Below, one piece after another: positions 32,924 through 43,589 of a DNA stretch of 64,000 nucleotides. A model generated the notes under the pieces. It was not told where the DNA came from, searched no databases, and saw only the letters and a list, made by a program, of their open reading frames with translations. Numbering within the stretch: position 1 is the first letter of the stretch; each line of letters opens with the position of its first letter. The DNA is from Triticum aestivum (taxonomy: Eukaryota; Streptophyta; Magnoliopsida; Poales; Poaceae), in the NCBI RefSeq assembly GCF_018294505.1, contig NC_057802.1:309339137-309403136 (forward strand), in the 5' to 3' direction. The translations under genes and the position numbers were made by a program.

Positions 32924-34280
32924 ATGGCCCGTGCTGTTGTTCCGTTGAATTTTAATGCGTTCCTTGAGAAAGCAAAGTTGAAAGATGATGGTAGCAATTA
33001 CATGGACTGGGTCCGTAACTTGAGGATTATCCTCATTGCTGCACAGAAGAATTACGTCCTGGAAGCACCGCTAGGTGCCAGACCTGCTGCAGGAGCAACA
33101 CCAGATGTTATGAATGTCTGGCAGAGCAAAGCTGATGACTACTCGATAGTTCAGTGTGCCATGCTTTACGGCTTAGAACTGGGACTTCAACGACGTTTTG
33201 AACATCATGGAACATATGAGATGTTCCAGGAGTTGAAGTTAATATTTCAAGCAAATGCCCGGATTGAGAGATATGAAGTCTCCAATAAGTTCTACAACTG
33301 TAAGATGGAGGAGAATAGTTCTGTCAGTGAGCATATACTCAAAATGTCTGGGTATAACAATCGCTTGATTCAACTGGGAGTTCATCTTCCGGATGATAGC
33401 GTCATTGACAGAATTCTTCAATCACTGCCACCAAGCTACAAGAGCTTCGTGATGAACTATAACATGCAAGGGATGGATAAGACAATTCCCAAGCTCTTCG
33501 CAATGCTAAAGGCTGCGGAGGTGGAAATCAAGAAGGAGCATCAAGTGTTGACGGTCAATAAGACCACCAGTTTCAAGAAAAAGGGCAAAGGGAAGAAGAA
33601 GGGGAACTTCAAGAAGAACAGCAAACAAGTTGCTGCTCAGGAGAAGAAACCCAAGTCTGGACCTAAGCCTGAGACTGAGTGCTTCTACTGCAAACAGACT
33701 GGTCACTTGAAGCGGAACTGCCCCAAGTATTTGGCGGATAAGAAGGATGGAAAGGTGAACAAAGGTATATGTGATATACATGTTATTGATGTGTACCTTA
33801 CTAATGCTCGCAGTAGAACCTGGGTATTTGATACTGGTTCTATTGCTAATATTTGCAACTCAAAACAGGGACTATGTATTAAGCGAAGATTGGCTAAGGA
33901 CGAGGTGACGATGCGCGTGGGAAATGGTTCCAAAGTCGATGTGATCGAGGTCGGCACGCTACCTCTACATCTACCTTCGGGATTAGTTTTAGACCTAAAT
34001 AATTGTTATTTGGTGCCAGCGTTGAGCATGAACATTATATCTGGATCTTGTTTGATGCGAGACAGTTATTCATTTAAACCAGAGAATAATGGTTGTTCTA
34101 TTTATATGAGTAATATCTTTTATGGTCATGCACCCTTGAAGAGTGGTCTATTTTTGTTGAATCTCGATAGTAGTGATACACATATTCATAATATTGAAGC
34201 CAAAAGATGCAGAGTTGATAATGATAGTGCAACTTATTTGTGGCACTGCTGTTTAGGTCATATCAGTATAAAGCGCATGA
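32924..34280 (+). pseudogene. Copia gag-protease of the inner Angela element
   Basis: The ATG at 32924 starts MARAVVPLNFNAFLEKAK. The gag body (UBN2/Retrotran_gag type) contains YMDWVRNLRIIL, LGLQRRFEHHG and VSEHILKMSGYNN. A basic linker (SFKKKGKGKKKGNFKKN) leads to an intact CCHC knuckle CFYCKQTGHLKRNC at about residues 253-266. The protease active site is VFDTGSIANICNS at about residue 304, and gag_pre-integrase begins with ATYLWHC. A one-base A deletion near 34281 (AAGAACT where the other copies have AAGAAACT) shifts the frame, and the long frame then ends at 34363 in nonsense. Gag would form the cytoplasmic particle. The gag-protease part itself is undamaged. Confidence 0.88.
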
Positions 34281-34281
34281 A

Positions 34282-35430
34282 GAACTCCATACTGATGGAC
34301 TTTTGGAACCACTTGATTATGAATCACTTGGTACTTGCGAACCGTGCCTCATGGGCAAGATGACTAAAACGCCGTTCTCTGGAACTAAGGAGCGAGCAAC
34401 AGATTTGTTGGAAATCATACATATAGATGTATGTGTTCCGATGAATATTGAGGCTCGCGGCAGGTATCGTTATTTTCTCACCTTCACAGATGATTTAAGC
34501 AGATATGGGTATATCTACTTTATGAAACATAAGTCTGAAACATTTAAAAAATTCAAAGAATTTCAGAGTGAAGTTGAAAATCATCATAACAAGAAAATAA
34601 AGTTTCTATGATCTGATCGTGGAGGAGAATATTTGAGTTACGAGTTTGGTCTTCATTTGAAACAATGAGTTTCGCAACTCAGGCCACCCGGAACATCACA
34701 GCGTAATGGTGTGTCCGAACGTCGTAATCGTACTTTACTAGATATGGTGCGATCTATGATGTCTCTTACTGATTTACCGCTATCGCTTTGGGGTTATGCT
34801 TTAGAGACGGCTGCATTCACGTTAAATAGGGCACCATCAAAATCCGTTGAGACGACGCCTTATGAACTGTGGTTTGGCAAGAAACCAAAGTTGTCGTTTC
34901 TTAAAGTTTGGGGCTGCGATGCTTATGTGAAAAAGCTTCAACCTGATAAGCTCGAACCCAAATCAGAAAAATGTGTCTTCATAGGATACACAAAAGAGAC
35001 TGTTGGGTACACCTTCTATCACAGATCCGAAGGCAAGACTTTTGTTGCTAAATTTGGAATCTTTCTAGATAAGGAGTTCCTCTTGAAAGAAGTGAGTGGG
35101 AGGAAAGTAGAACTTGATGAGGTAACTGTACCTGCTCCCTTATTAGAAAGTAGTTCATCACAGAAACCGTTTCCTGTGACACCTACACCAATTAGTGAGG
35201 AAGTTAATGATGATGATCATGAAACTTCAGATCAAGTTGTTACTGAACCTCGTAGGTCAACCAGAGTAAGATCCGCACCAGAGTGGTACGGTAATCCTGT
35301 TCTGGAGGTTATGTTACTAGACCATGATGAACCTACGAACTATGAAGAAGCGATGGTGAGCCCAGATTCCGCAAAATGGCTTGAGGCCATGAAATCTGAG
35401 ATGGGATCCATGTATGAGAGAATAAATGGA
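34282..35430 (+). pseudogene. Copia integrase region of the inner Angela element, broken
   Basis: After the frameshift the text continues LHTDGLLEPLDYESLG, then the integrase core (LLEIIHIDVC, FTDDLSRYGYIY). A TGA at 34609-34611 follows; the normal codon was probably CGA, and the change fits C-to-T at CpG. An 8-base loss near 34668 then shifts the frame. From 34711 the frame resumes with MSERRNRTLLDMVRSMM, LSLWGYALETAAFTLNRAPS and LWFGKKPKLSFLKVWG, typical of the integrase C-terminal part, and ends in a variable P/S/D-rich linker before RT. With a stop and two indels, the integrase is inactive. Confidence 0.85.
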
Positions 35431-36854
35431 TCTTCAAGAAGAAGACTGACGCTGACGGTAATGTTACTGTCTATAAAGCTCGACTTGTTGCGAATGGTTT
35501 TCGACAAGTTCAAGGGATTGACTACGATGAGACTTTCTCACCCGTAGCGATGCTTAAGTCTTTCCGAATCATGTTAGCAATTGCCGCATTTTATGATTAT
35601 GAAATTTGGCAAATGGATGTCAAAACTACATTCCTAAATGGATTTCTGGAAGAAGAGTTGTATATGATGCAACCGGAAGGTTTTGTCGATCCAAAAGGAG
35701 CTAACAAAGTGTGCAAGCTCCAGCGATCCATTTATGGACTGGTGCAAGCCTCTCAGAGTTGGAATAAACGCTTTGATAGTGTGATCAAAGCATTTGGTTT
35801 TATACAGACTTTTGGAGAAGCCTGTATTTACAAGAAAGTAAGTGGGAGCTCTGTAGCATTTCTGATATTATATGTGGATGACATATTGCTTATTGGAAAT
35901 GATAAAGAATTTCTGGATAGCATAAAGGGATACTTGAATAAGAGTTTTTCAATGAAGGACCTCGGTGAAGCTGCTTATATATTGGGCATCAAGATCTATA
36001 GAGATAGATCAAGACGCTTAATTGGACTTTCACAAAGCACATACCTTGACAAAGTTTTGAAGAAGTTCAAAATGGATCAAGCAAAGAAAGGGTTCTTGCC
36101 TGTGTTACAAGGTGTGAAGTTGAGTAAGACTCAATGCCCGACCACTGCAGAAGATAGAGAGAAGATGAAAGATGTTCCCTATGCTTCAGCCATAGGCTCT
36201 ATCATGTATGCAATGCTGTGTACCAGACCTGATGTGTGCCTTGCTATAAGTTTAGCAGGGAGGTACCAAAGTAATCCAGGAGTGGATCACTCGACAGCGG
36301 TCAAGAACATCCTGAAATACCTGAAAAGGGCTAAGGATATGTTTCTCGTTTATGGAGGTGACAAAGAGCTAGTCGTAAATGGTTACGTCGATGCAAGCTT
36401 TGACACTGATCCGGACGATTCTAAATCGCAAATCGGATACATGTTTACATTGAACGGTGGAGCTGTCAGTTGGTGCAGTTCTAAACAAAGCGTTGTGGCG
36501 GGATCTACGTGTGAAGTGGAGTACATAGCTGCTTCGGAAGCAGCAAATGAAGGAGTCTGGATGAAGGAGTTCATATCCGATCTAGGTGTCATACCTAGTG
36601 CATCGGGTCCAATGAAAATCTTTTGTGACAATACTGGTGCAATTGCCTTGGCAAAAGAATCCAGATTTCACAAGAGAACCAAGCACATCAAGAGATGCTT
36701 CAATTCCATCCGGGATCTAGTCCAGGTGGGAGACATAGAAATTTGCAAGATACATACGGATCTGAATGTTGCAGACCCGTTGACTAAGCCTCTTCCACGA
36801 GCAAAACATGATCAGCACCAAGGCTCCATGGGTGTTAGAATCATTACTGTGTAA
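35431..36854 (+). pseudogene. Copia reverse transcriptase and RNase H of the inner Angela element
   Basis: The frame is first reached after a roughly 40-base deletion at about 35419-35425; the outer copy still has the missing stretch at 42076-42117. RT motifs are clear: YKARLVANGFRQ, EIWQMDVKTTFLNG, IYGLVQASQSWNKRF and the catalytic YVDDILLIGND. RNase H follows with YVDASFDTD, SVVAGSTCEVEYIAASEA, DNTGAIALAKE and KHIKRCFNSIRD. From ATG 35550 to TAA 36852-36854 the frame is uninterrupted (434 codons), the longest intact Copia frame in the window. Reverse transcriptase copies the element RNA into cDNA inside the particle. It cannot be made as part of a polyprotein because of the upstream breaks. 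Confidence 0.88.
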
Positions 36855-36874
36855 TCTAGATTATTGACTCTAGT

Positions 36875-36887
36875 GCAAGTGGGAGAC
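36875..36887 (+). other. Polypurine tract of the inner Angela element
   Basis: GCAAGTGGGAGAC directly before the 3' LTR start at 36888. The same text precedes the outer element's 3' LTR at 43577-43589. It primes plus-strand DNA synthesis in Copia elements. Confidence 0.85.
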
Positions 36888-38621
36888 TGAAGGAAATATG
36901 CCCTAGAGGCAATAATAAAGTTAGTATTTATTTCCTTATATCATGATAAATGTTTATTATTCATGCTAGAATTGTATTAACCGGAAACATAATACCTGTG
37001 TGAATACATAGACAAACAGAGTGTCACTAGTATGCCTCTACTTGACTAGCTCGTTGACCAAAGATGGTTATGTTTCCTAGCCATTGACATGATTTGTCAT
37101 TTGATTAACGGGATCACATCATTAGGAGAATGATGTGATTGACTTGACCCATTCCGTTAGCTTAGCACTCGATCGTTTAGTATGTTGCTATTGCTTTCTT
37201 CATGACTTATACATGTTCCTATGACTATGAGATTATGCAACTCCCGTTTACCGGAGGAACACTTTGTGTGCTACCAAACGTCACAACGTAACTGGGTGAT
37301 TATAAAGGTGCTCTACAGGTGTCTGCAAAGGTACTTGTTGGGTTGGCGTATTTCGAGATTAGGATTTGTCACTCCGATTGTCGGAGAGGTATCTCTAGGC
37401 CCACTCGGTAATGCACATCACTTAAGCCTTGCAAGCATTGCAACTAATGAGTTAGTTGCGGGATGATGTATTACGGAACGAGTAAAGAGACTTGCCGGTA
37501 ACGAGATTGAACTAGGTATTGAGATACCGACGATCGAATCTCGGGCAAGTAACATACCGATGACAAAGGGAACAACGTATGTTGTTATGCGGTTTGACCG
37601 ATAAAGATCTTCGTAGAATATGTGGGAGCCAATATGAGCATCCAGGTTCCGCTATTGGTTATTGACCGGAGACGTGTCTCGGTCATGTCTACATAGTTCT
37701 CGAACCCGTAGGGTCCGCACGCTTAAAGTTTGATGACGGTTATATTATGAGTTTATGTGCTTTGATGTACCGAAGGTAGTTCGGAGTCCCGGATGTGATC
37801 ACGGACATGACGTGGAGTCTCGAAATGGTCGAGACATGAAGATTGATATATTGGACGACTATATTCAGACACCGGAATGGTTCCGGGGGTTATCGGATAT
37901 ATACCGGAGTACCGGGGGTTACCGGAACCCCCCCGGGGGTTTAATGGGCCTACATGGGCCTTAGTGGAGAAGATGAGGGGCGGCCAGGGCAGGCCGCGCG
38001 CCCCCTCCCCCTCTAGTCCGAATTGGACAAGGAGGGCGGGGGGGCGGCGCCCCCCTTTCCTTCCTCTCTCCCTCCTCCTCCCGCCTTCTCCTAGTCCAAC
38101 AAGGGAGGGAGGGAGTCCTACTCCCGGTGGGAGTAGGACTCCTCCTGGTGCGCCTCCTCCTGGCCGGCCGCCTCTCCCCCCTTGCTCCTTTATATACGAG
38201 GGCAGGGGGCACCCCATAGACACAACAATTGATCATTGATCTCTTAGCCGTGTGCGGTGCCCCCTCCACCAGAATCCACCTCGATAATATCGTAGCGGTG
38301 CTTAGGCGAAGCCCTACATCGGTAGAACATCATCATCGTCACCACACCGTCGTGCTGACGAAACTCTCCCTCAAAGCTCGGCTGGATCGGAGTTCGAGGG
38401 ACGTCATCGAGCTGAACGTGTGCTGAACTCGGAGGTGCCGTGCGTTCGGTACTTGATCGGTTGGATCGTGAAGACGTAGGACTACATCAACCGTGTTGTG
38501 CTAACACTTCCGCTTTCGGTCTACGATGGTACGTGGACAACACTCTCCCCTCTCGTTGCTATGCATCACCATGATCCTGTGTGTGTGTAGGATTTTTTTG
38601 AAATTACTACGTTCCCCAACA
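36888..38621 (+). repeat. 3' LTR of the inner Angela element (complete)
   Basis: It starts TGAAGGAAATATGCCC and ends CGTTCCCCAACA, 1734 bases. It carries a TTTATATACG TATA-like element near 38187 and an inverted segment AGTCCTACTC...GAGTAGGACT near 38115-38140. Nearly identical to the LTR at 30018-31692. Confidence 0.92.
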
Positions 38622-39028
38622 GCAACTACATTGACTGGGTCGGTAACTTGAGAATTATCCTCATTACTGCACAGAAGAATTATGTCCTTGATGCACCGCT
38701 AGGTGACAAGCCCACTCCCGCTAATCTAGACGTTGTGAACGTCTGGCAAACGCGGTCTATTGGCTACTCAATAGTTCAGTGTGCCATGGTTTACGGCTTA
38801 GAACCGGGACTTCAAAGACGTTTTGAACATCATGGAGCATATGAGATGTTCCAAGAGTTGAAGTTAATATTTCAAGAAAATGCGCGGGTTGAGAGATATG
38901 AAGTCTCCAACAAGTTCTATAGTTGCAAGATGGAGGAGAACAGTTTTGTCAGTGAACACATACTCAAAATGTCTGGGTATCATAACCACTTGACTTAGCT
39001 GGGAGTTGATCTTCCAGTTGATAGCGTT

Positions 39029-40074
39029 TTTTTGACTATGTACAGTAGGGGAAAACACCCCACTGCAAAAAAATTATTAATCAAAAGTCTGTACACAACA
39101 AAATTCCAACTAGAGCTTGAGGGAAGCTCTAAAAGGACAGGAAAACAGAAAAGGAAGAAAAGAAAAAGAAGAAAAGGAAAAGAAAAGAAAGAAAAAATTA
39201 CACCAGAGCCTCCAACCAAGCTCTGAAAGCATCAACATGCTTCTGTTTCATTCTGTAACTTAGCCATTTTAATTCCTCAAAGTAGATGTTCTTCCAACCT
39301 TGGAATGAAGGTGTAATGTTCTCAAAGACTTTGTTGTTTCTGGTTATCCAGATGGCCCAGGACCCCAGAATAATGATTTCCATAAAGAAAGGGAGTTGCA
39401 GCTTGTCCTTCAGATCTTGAAAGGCCTCAAGTATAGATAGGTTTTGAGTTCTAGTTGGACAAATGTAGTTCCAGCACATTTTGGCAAATGGGCAGCCCCA
39501 GAATAAGTGCTGAAGTGTTTCCTCTGATGCACAAGAAGCCACTGCACAATTATAGCTTTCCAACACCATGGTCTTCCTCCTAAGAGGATTTCTTGTGTTA
39601 AGCCTATCATGTAATAGCATCCAGAAGAACATCTTATGTTTAGGTTGACAAGAAGAGTTCCAAATCCATTTGAAATGAGGTGGAGTTGCTCTATGCCCAA
39701 CCATTGCTTTGTATGCTTTTGCTGAGGTGTAATTTTCAGAGCCCCAAATGTAGCTCCATGTATCTGTATAGGTGTGGAACTCAGAATGTCTGAGAGAGAA
39801 ACAAATATCCTCAAACTGCAGTAACTCAGCATATGCTTGAGTGGAGAGAGGTAAATGAAAGAGGTCCTCTAAAAACTCAGTATTAATCACCCTGTGTATT
39901 GCCATATGCTGATCCATAGCAAAAGAAAATAAGTGTGGGAATTTTCTTTCCATGGTTGAGTCATCCCAAAGATCAGTCCAAAAGAATGCAGAATTTCCAT
40001 CTCCCACATTGCATCTGGCTATTGATTTATAGTCATTGAGGAGCTGTGTAATTCCTTTCCACCAGAAGGATCCA
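39029..40074 (-). mobile_element. 5'-truncated LINE (L1-type) with 13-bp target duplication and poly(A)
   Basis: AGTTGATAGCGTT occurs at 39016-39028 and 40075-40087, and joining the flanks restores the gag text of the outer Angela element. On the minus strand the element ends in a short poly(A), seen as T at 39027-39033. At its 5' end it begins inside ORF2, so it is a truncated target-primed insertion about 1046 bases long. Confidence 0.93.
39198..40074 (-). pseudogene. LINE ORF2 C-terminal fragment (zf-RVT domain)
   Basis: The frame is open from the truncated 5' end (FWWKGITQLLNDYK) through GDGNSAFFWTDLWD and the zinc-binding reverse-transcriptase domain. That domain shows TWSYIWGSENYTSAKAYKAM, WNSSCQPKHKMFFWMLLHDR and the Cys/His pattern NCAVASCASEETLQHLFWGC, and is followed by LGSWAIWITRNNKVFEN. 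It stops at 39198 with a short 3' UTR to the poly(A). These features are the end of plant L1 ORF2. The endonuclease and reverse transcriptase domains were never copied in this insertion. There is no stop within the fragment, so it is fairly young. It is not mobile. Confidence 0.9.
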
Positions 40075-40409
40075 AGTTGATAGCGTTATTGACAGAGTTC
40101 TTCAATCACTGCCACCAAGCTACAAAGGCTTTGTGATGAACTATAATTTGCAAGGGATGAATAAAACGATTTCTGAGCTCTTAGCAATGCTTAAGGCCGC
40201 GGAGGTAGAAATCAAGAAGGAGCATCAAGTGTTAATGGTTAACAAGACCACTAGTTTCAAGAAAAAGGACAAGGAAAGAAAGGGAACTTCAATAAGAATG
40301 GCAAGCAAGTTTCCACTCCTGGGAAGAAGCCCAAAGCTAGACCTAAGCTGAAACTTAGTGCTTCTACTGCAAAGGGAATGGTCACTGGAAGTGGAACTGC
40401 CCCAAATAC

Positions 40410-43400
40410 TTGGCGGATAAGAAGGATGGCAAAGTGAACAAAGGTATATTTGATATACATGTTATTGATGTGTACCTTACTAATGCTCGTAGTAGCGCCT
40501 GGGTATTTGATACTGGTTTGGTTGCTCATATTTGTAACTCAAAACAGGAGCTGCAGAATAACCGAAGATTGTCTAAGGACGAGGTGACGATGCGCGTCGG
40601 GAATGGTTCCAAGGTCGATGTGATCGCCGTCGGCACACTACCTCTACATCTACCTTCGGGATTAGTTTTAGACCTCAATAATTGTTATTTGGTGCCCGCG
40701 TTGAGCATGAACATTATATCTAGGTCTCGCTCTTGCGAGACGGCTATTCATTCAAATCGGAGAATAATGATTGTTCTATTTATATGAGTAATATCTTTTA
40801 TGGTCATGAACCCTTTATGAATGGTCTATTCTTGTTGAATCTGATCATAGTGATACCCATATTCATAATATTGATGCCAAAAGATGCAAAGTTGATAATG
40901 ATAGTGCAACATACTTGTGGCACTGCCATTTAGGTCATATTGGTGTAAAGTGTATGAAGAAACTCCATGCGGATGGACTTTTGGAATCACTTGATTATGA
41001 ATCATTTGATACTTGCGAACCATGCCTCATGGGCAAGATAAGAGCTACTGACTTATGTAAATAATACATATCAATGTATGCGGCCCGATTAGTCTTGAGG
41101 CACACGGCGGGTATCATTATTTTGCAAGCTTCATAGATGATTCGAGTAGGTATGGGTATATCTACTTAATGAAACACAAGTCTGAAACATTTGAAAAGTT
41201 CAAAGAATTTCAGAGTGAAGTGGAGAGTCATCGTAACAAGAAAATGAAGTTTCTACAATCTGATCGTGGAGGCGAATATTTGAGTTAGGAGTTTGGCCTT
41301 AATTTAAAGCAATGTGGAATTGTTTCACAACTCACACCACCTGGAACACCACAACGTAATGGTGTGTCCGAATGTCGTAACCGTACTTTATTGGATACGG
41401 TGCATTCTATGATGTCTCTTACCGATTTACCACTATCGTTTTGGGGTTATGCATTAGAGACAGTTGCATTCACGATAAATAGGGCACCATCTAAATCCAT
41501 TGAGACGATATCGTATGAACTATGGTTTGGCAAGAAACCTAAGCTATCATTTCTTAAAGTTTGGGGTTGCGACACTTATGTCAAAAGGCTTCGCCTGATA
41601 AGCTCGAACCAAAATAGGAGAAATGTGTCTTCATATGATACCCTATGGAAACAATTGGGCACACCTTCTACCGTAGATCCGAAGGCAAGATCTTTGTTGC
41701 CAAGAATGGAACCTTTCCAGAGAAGGAGTTTCTCTCGAAAGAAATGAGTGGGAGGAAAGTAGAACTTGATGAGGTAATTGTGCCTTCTCTGAATTTGGAG
41801 AGTAGCACATCAGAGAAATCCATTCCCGTGATGCCTACACCAACTAGAGAGGAAACTAATGATGATGATCATGAAACTTCAGATCAAGTTACTAGTGGAC
41901 CTTGTAGGTCAAACAAAGCATGTTCCGCACCAGAGTGGTATGGTAATCCTGTCCTAGAAGTCATGTTATTAGACCATGGCGAACCTAAGAATTATGAAGA
42001 AGCTATGATGAGCCCAGATTCCGATAAGTGGCTTGAGACCATGAAATCTGAGATAGGATCTGTGTATGAGAACAAAGTGTGGAGTTTTGGTGGACTTGGC
42101 CGATGATCGGAAAGCCATTGAGAATAAATGGATGTTCAAGAAGAAGACAGACACTGATGGTGATGCCACCATCTACAAAGCTCGACTTGTTGCAAAAGGT
42201 TTTCGACAAGTTCAAGGGGTTGGCTACGATGAGACCTTCTCACCCGTAGCGATGCTGAAGTCAGTCTGTATCATGTTAGCAATTGTCGCATTTTATAATT
42301 ATGAAATCTGGCAAATGGACTACAAAACTGCATTCCTTAATGGATTTCTTAAAGAATAGTTGGATATGATGCAACCAGAAGGTTTTGTCGATCCTAAAGG
42401 TGCTAACAAAGTGTGCAAGCTCCAGCGACCCATCTATGGACTGGTGCAAGCATCTCAGAGTTGGAATATACGCTTTGATGAGGTGATCAAAGCATATGGT
42501 TTTATACAGACTTATGGTGAAGCCTGTATTTACAAGAAAGTGAGTGGGAGCTCTTTAGCATTTCTGATATTATATCTGGATGACATATTATGGATCGGGA
42601 ATGATATAGAATTTCTAGATACCATAAAAGGATACTTGAATAAGAATTTTACAATGAAAGACCTCAGTGAAGCTGCTTATATATTGGGCATCAAGATCTA
42701 TAGGGATATAGATTGAGACTCTTAATAGGACTTTCACAAAGCATACCTTGATAAAGTTTTGAAGAAGTTCAAAATGGATCAGTCAAAGAAAGGGTTCTTG
42801 CCTGTGTTACAAGGTGTGAAATTGAGTCAGACTCAAAGCCCGACCACTGCAAAAGATAGAGAGAAAATGAAAGTCATTCCCAATGCCTCAGCCATAGGTT
42901 CTATCATGTATGCTATGTTGTGTACCAGACCTGATGTGTGCCTTGCCATAAGTTTTGCAGGGAGGTACCAAAGTAATCCGGGAGTGGATCACTGGACATC
43001 GGTCAAGAACATCCTAAAATACCTGAAGATGACTAAGGATATGTTTCTCGTTTATGGAGGTGGCGAAGAGCTCGTCGTAAATGGTTACGTTGATGCTAGC
43101 TTCGACACTGATCCAGATGACTCTAAGTCACAAACCAGATACGTATTTATATTGAATGGTGGAGCTGTCAGTTTGTACAGTTCCAAGCAGAGTGTCGTGG
43201 CGGGATCTACGTGTGAAGCAAAGTACATAGCTGCTTCAGAAGCAGCACATGAATGAGTCTGGATGAAGGAGTTCATGTCCGATCTGGGTGTAATACTGAG
43301 TGCATCCGTTCCAATAAAAAACTTTTGTGACAATACTGGAGCAATTGCCTTGGCGAAGGAATCCAAGTTTCACAAGAGAACCAAACACATCAAGAGATGC

Positions 43401-43556
43401 TTCAACTCCATTCGTGAAAAGGTCAAGGATGGAGACATAGAGATTTGCCAAATACATACGGATCTGAATGTGGTAGACCCGCCGACTAAGCCTCTTCCGC
43501 GAGCAAAACATGATCAGCACCAAGACTCCATGGGTGTTAGATTCATTGCAATGTAA
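40410..43556 (+). pseudogene. Copia protease-integrase-RT-RNase H of the outer Angela element, heavily decayed
   Basis: The protease reads VFDTGLVAHICNS. The gag_pre-integrase and integrase pieces follow with frameshifts near 40735 and 40845, a small deletion at about 41040 and a TAG at 41286-41288. LWFGKKPKLSFLKVWG marks the integrase C-terminus (41364-41600). RT starts near 42112 (KAIENKWMFKKK) and shows FLKE followed by TAG (42357-42359). The catalytic box is YLDDILWIGND rather than YVDD. RNase H pieces run to TAA at 43556, with a TGA at 43254-43256. At least four stops and several indels make it non-functional. It still has the 40-base stretch that the inner element lost. Confidence 0.85.
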
Positions 43557-43576
43557 TCTACATTATTGACTCTAGT

Positions 43577-43589
43577 GCAAGTGGGAGAC
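43577..43589 (+). other. Polypurine tract of the outer Angela element
   Basis: GCAAGTGGGAGAC immediately before the 3' LTR (TGCAGGAAATATG). Identical to the tract of the inner element. Confidence 0.85.

Larger units (their letters stand above)
30018..38621 (+). mobile_element. Inner Angela-type Copia element, 5' LTR start missing
   Basis: The structure is a 5' LTR (30018-31692, lacking about 60 initial bases), leader, gag-protease, integrase, RT-RNase H, polypurine tract and a complete 3' LTR (36888-38621). The two LTRs are nearly identical by eye, so it is young relative to its host. At the right it abuts GCAACTACATTGACTGG, gag of the outer element, so GCAAC would be the target duplication. 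The left copy was lost with the deletion at 29038/30018. Confidence 0.8.
38622..40351 (+). pseudogene. Copia gag of the outer Angela element, split by a LINE
   Basis: It begins in mid-gag at the insertion point of the inner element (NYIDWVGNLRIIL-like reading) and continues through LQRRFEHHGAYEMF and SEHILKMSGYH. A TAG stop at 38996-38998 interrupts it, and the LINE at 39029-40074 splits it. It resumes LQGMNKTISELLAMLKAAEV at about 40148. The knuckle near 40356 reads CFYCKGNGHWKWNC, in a shifted frame. The gag start is missing because that part was deleted on the left of the inner element. Non-functional. Confidence 0.82.

Noticed and set aside
35418..35547. C-terminal part of the frame ending at 35547 as genuine protein
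   Set aside because: After the roughly 40-base deletion the translation is out of frame; the correct RT reading lies in the neighbouring frame that continues past 35550.
37753..38269. Proline/glycine-rich frames in the Angela 3' LTR, with equivalents in the other LTRs
   Set aside because: They fall in the GC-rich promoter-like part of LTRs and recur in every LTR copy; they are not genes.
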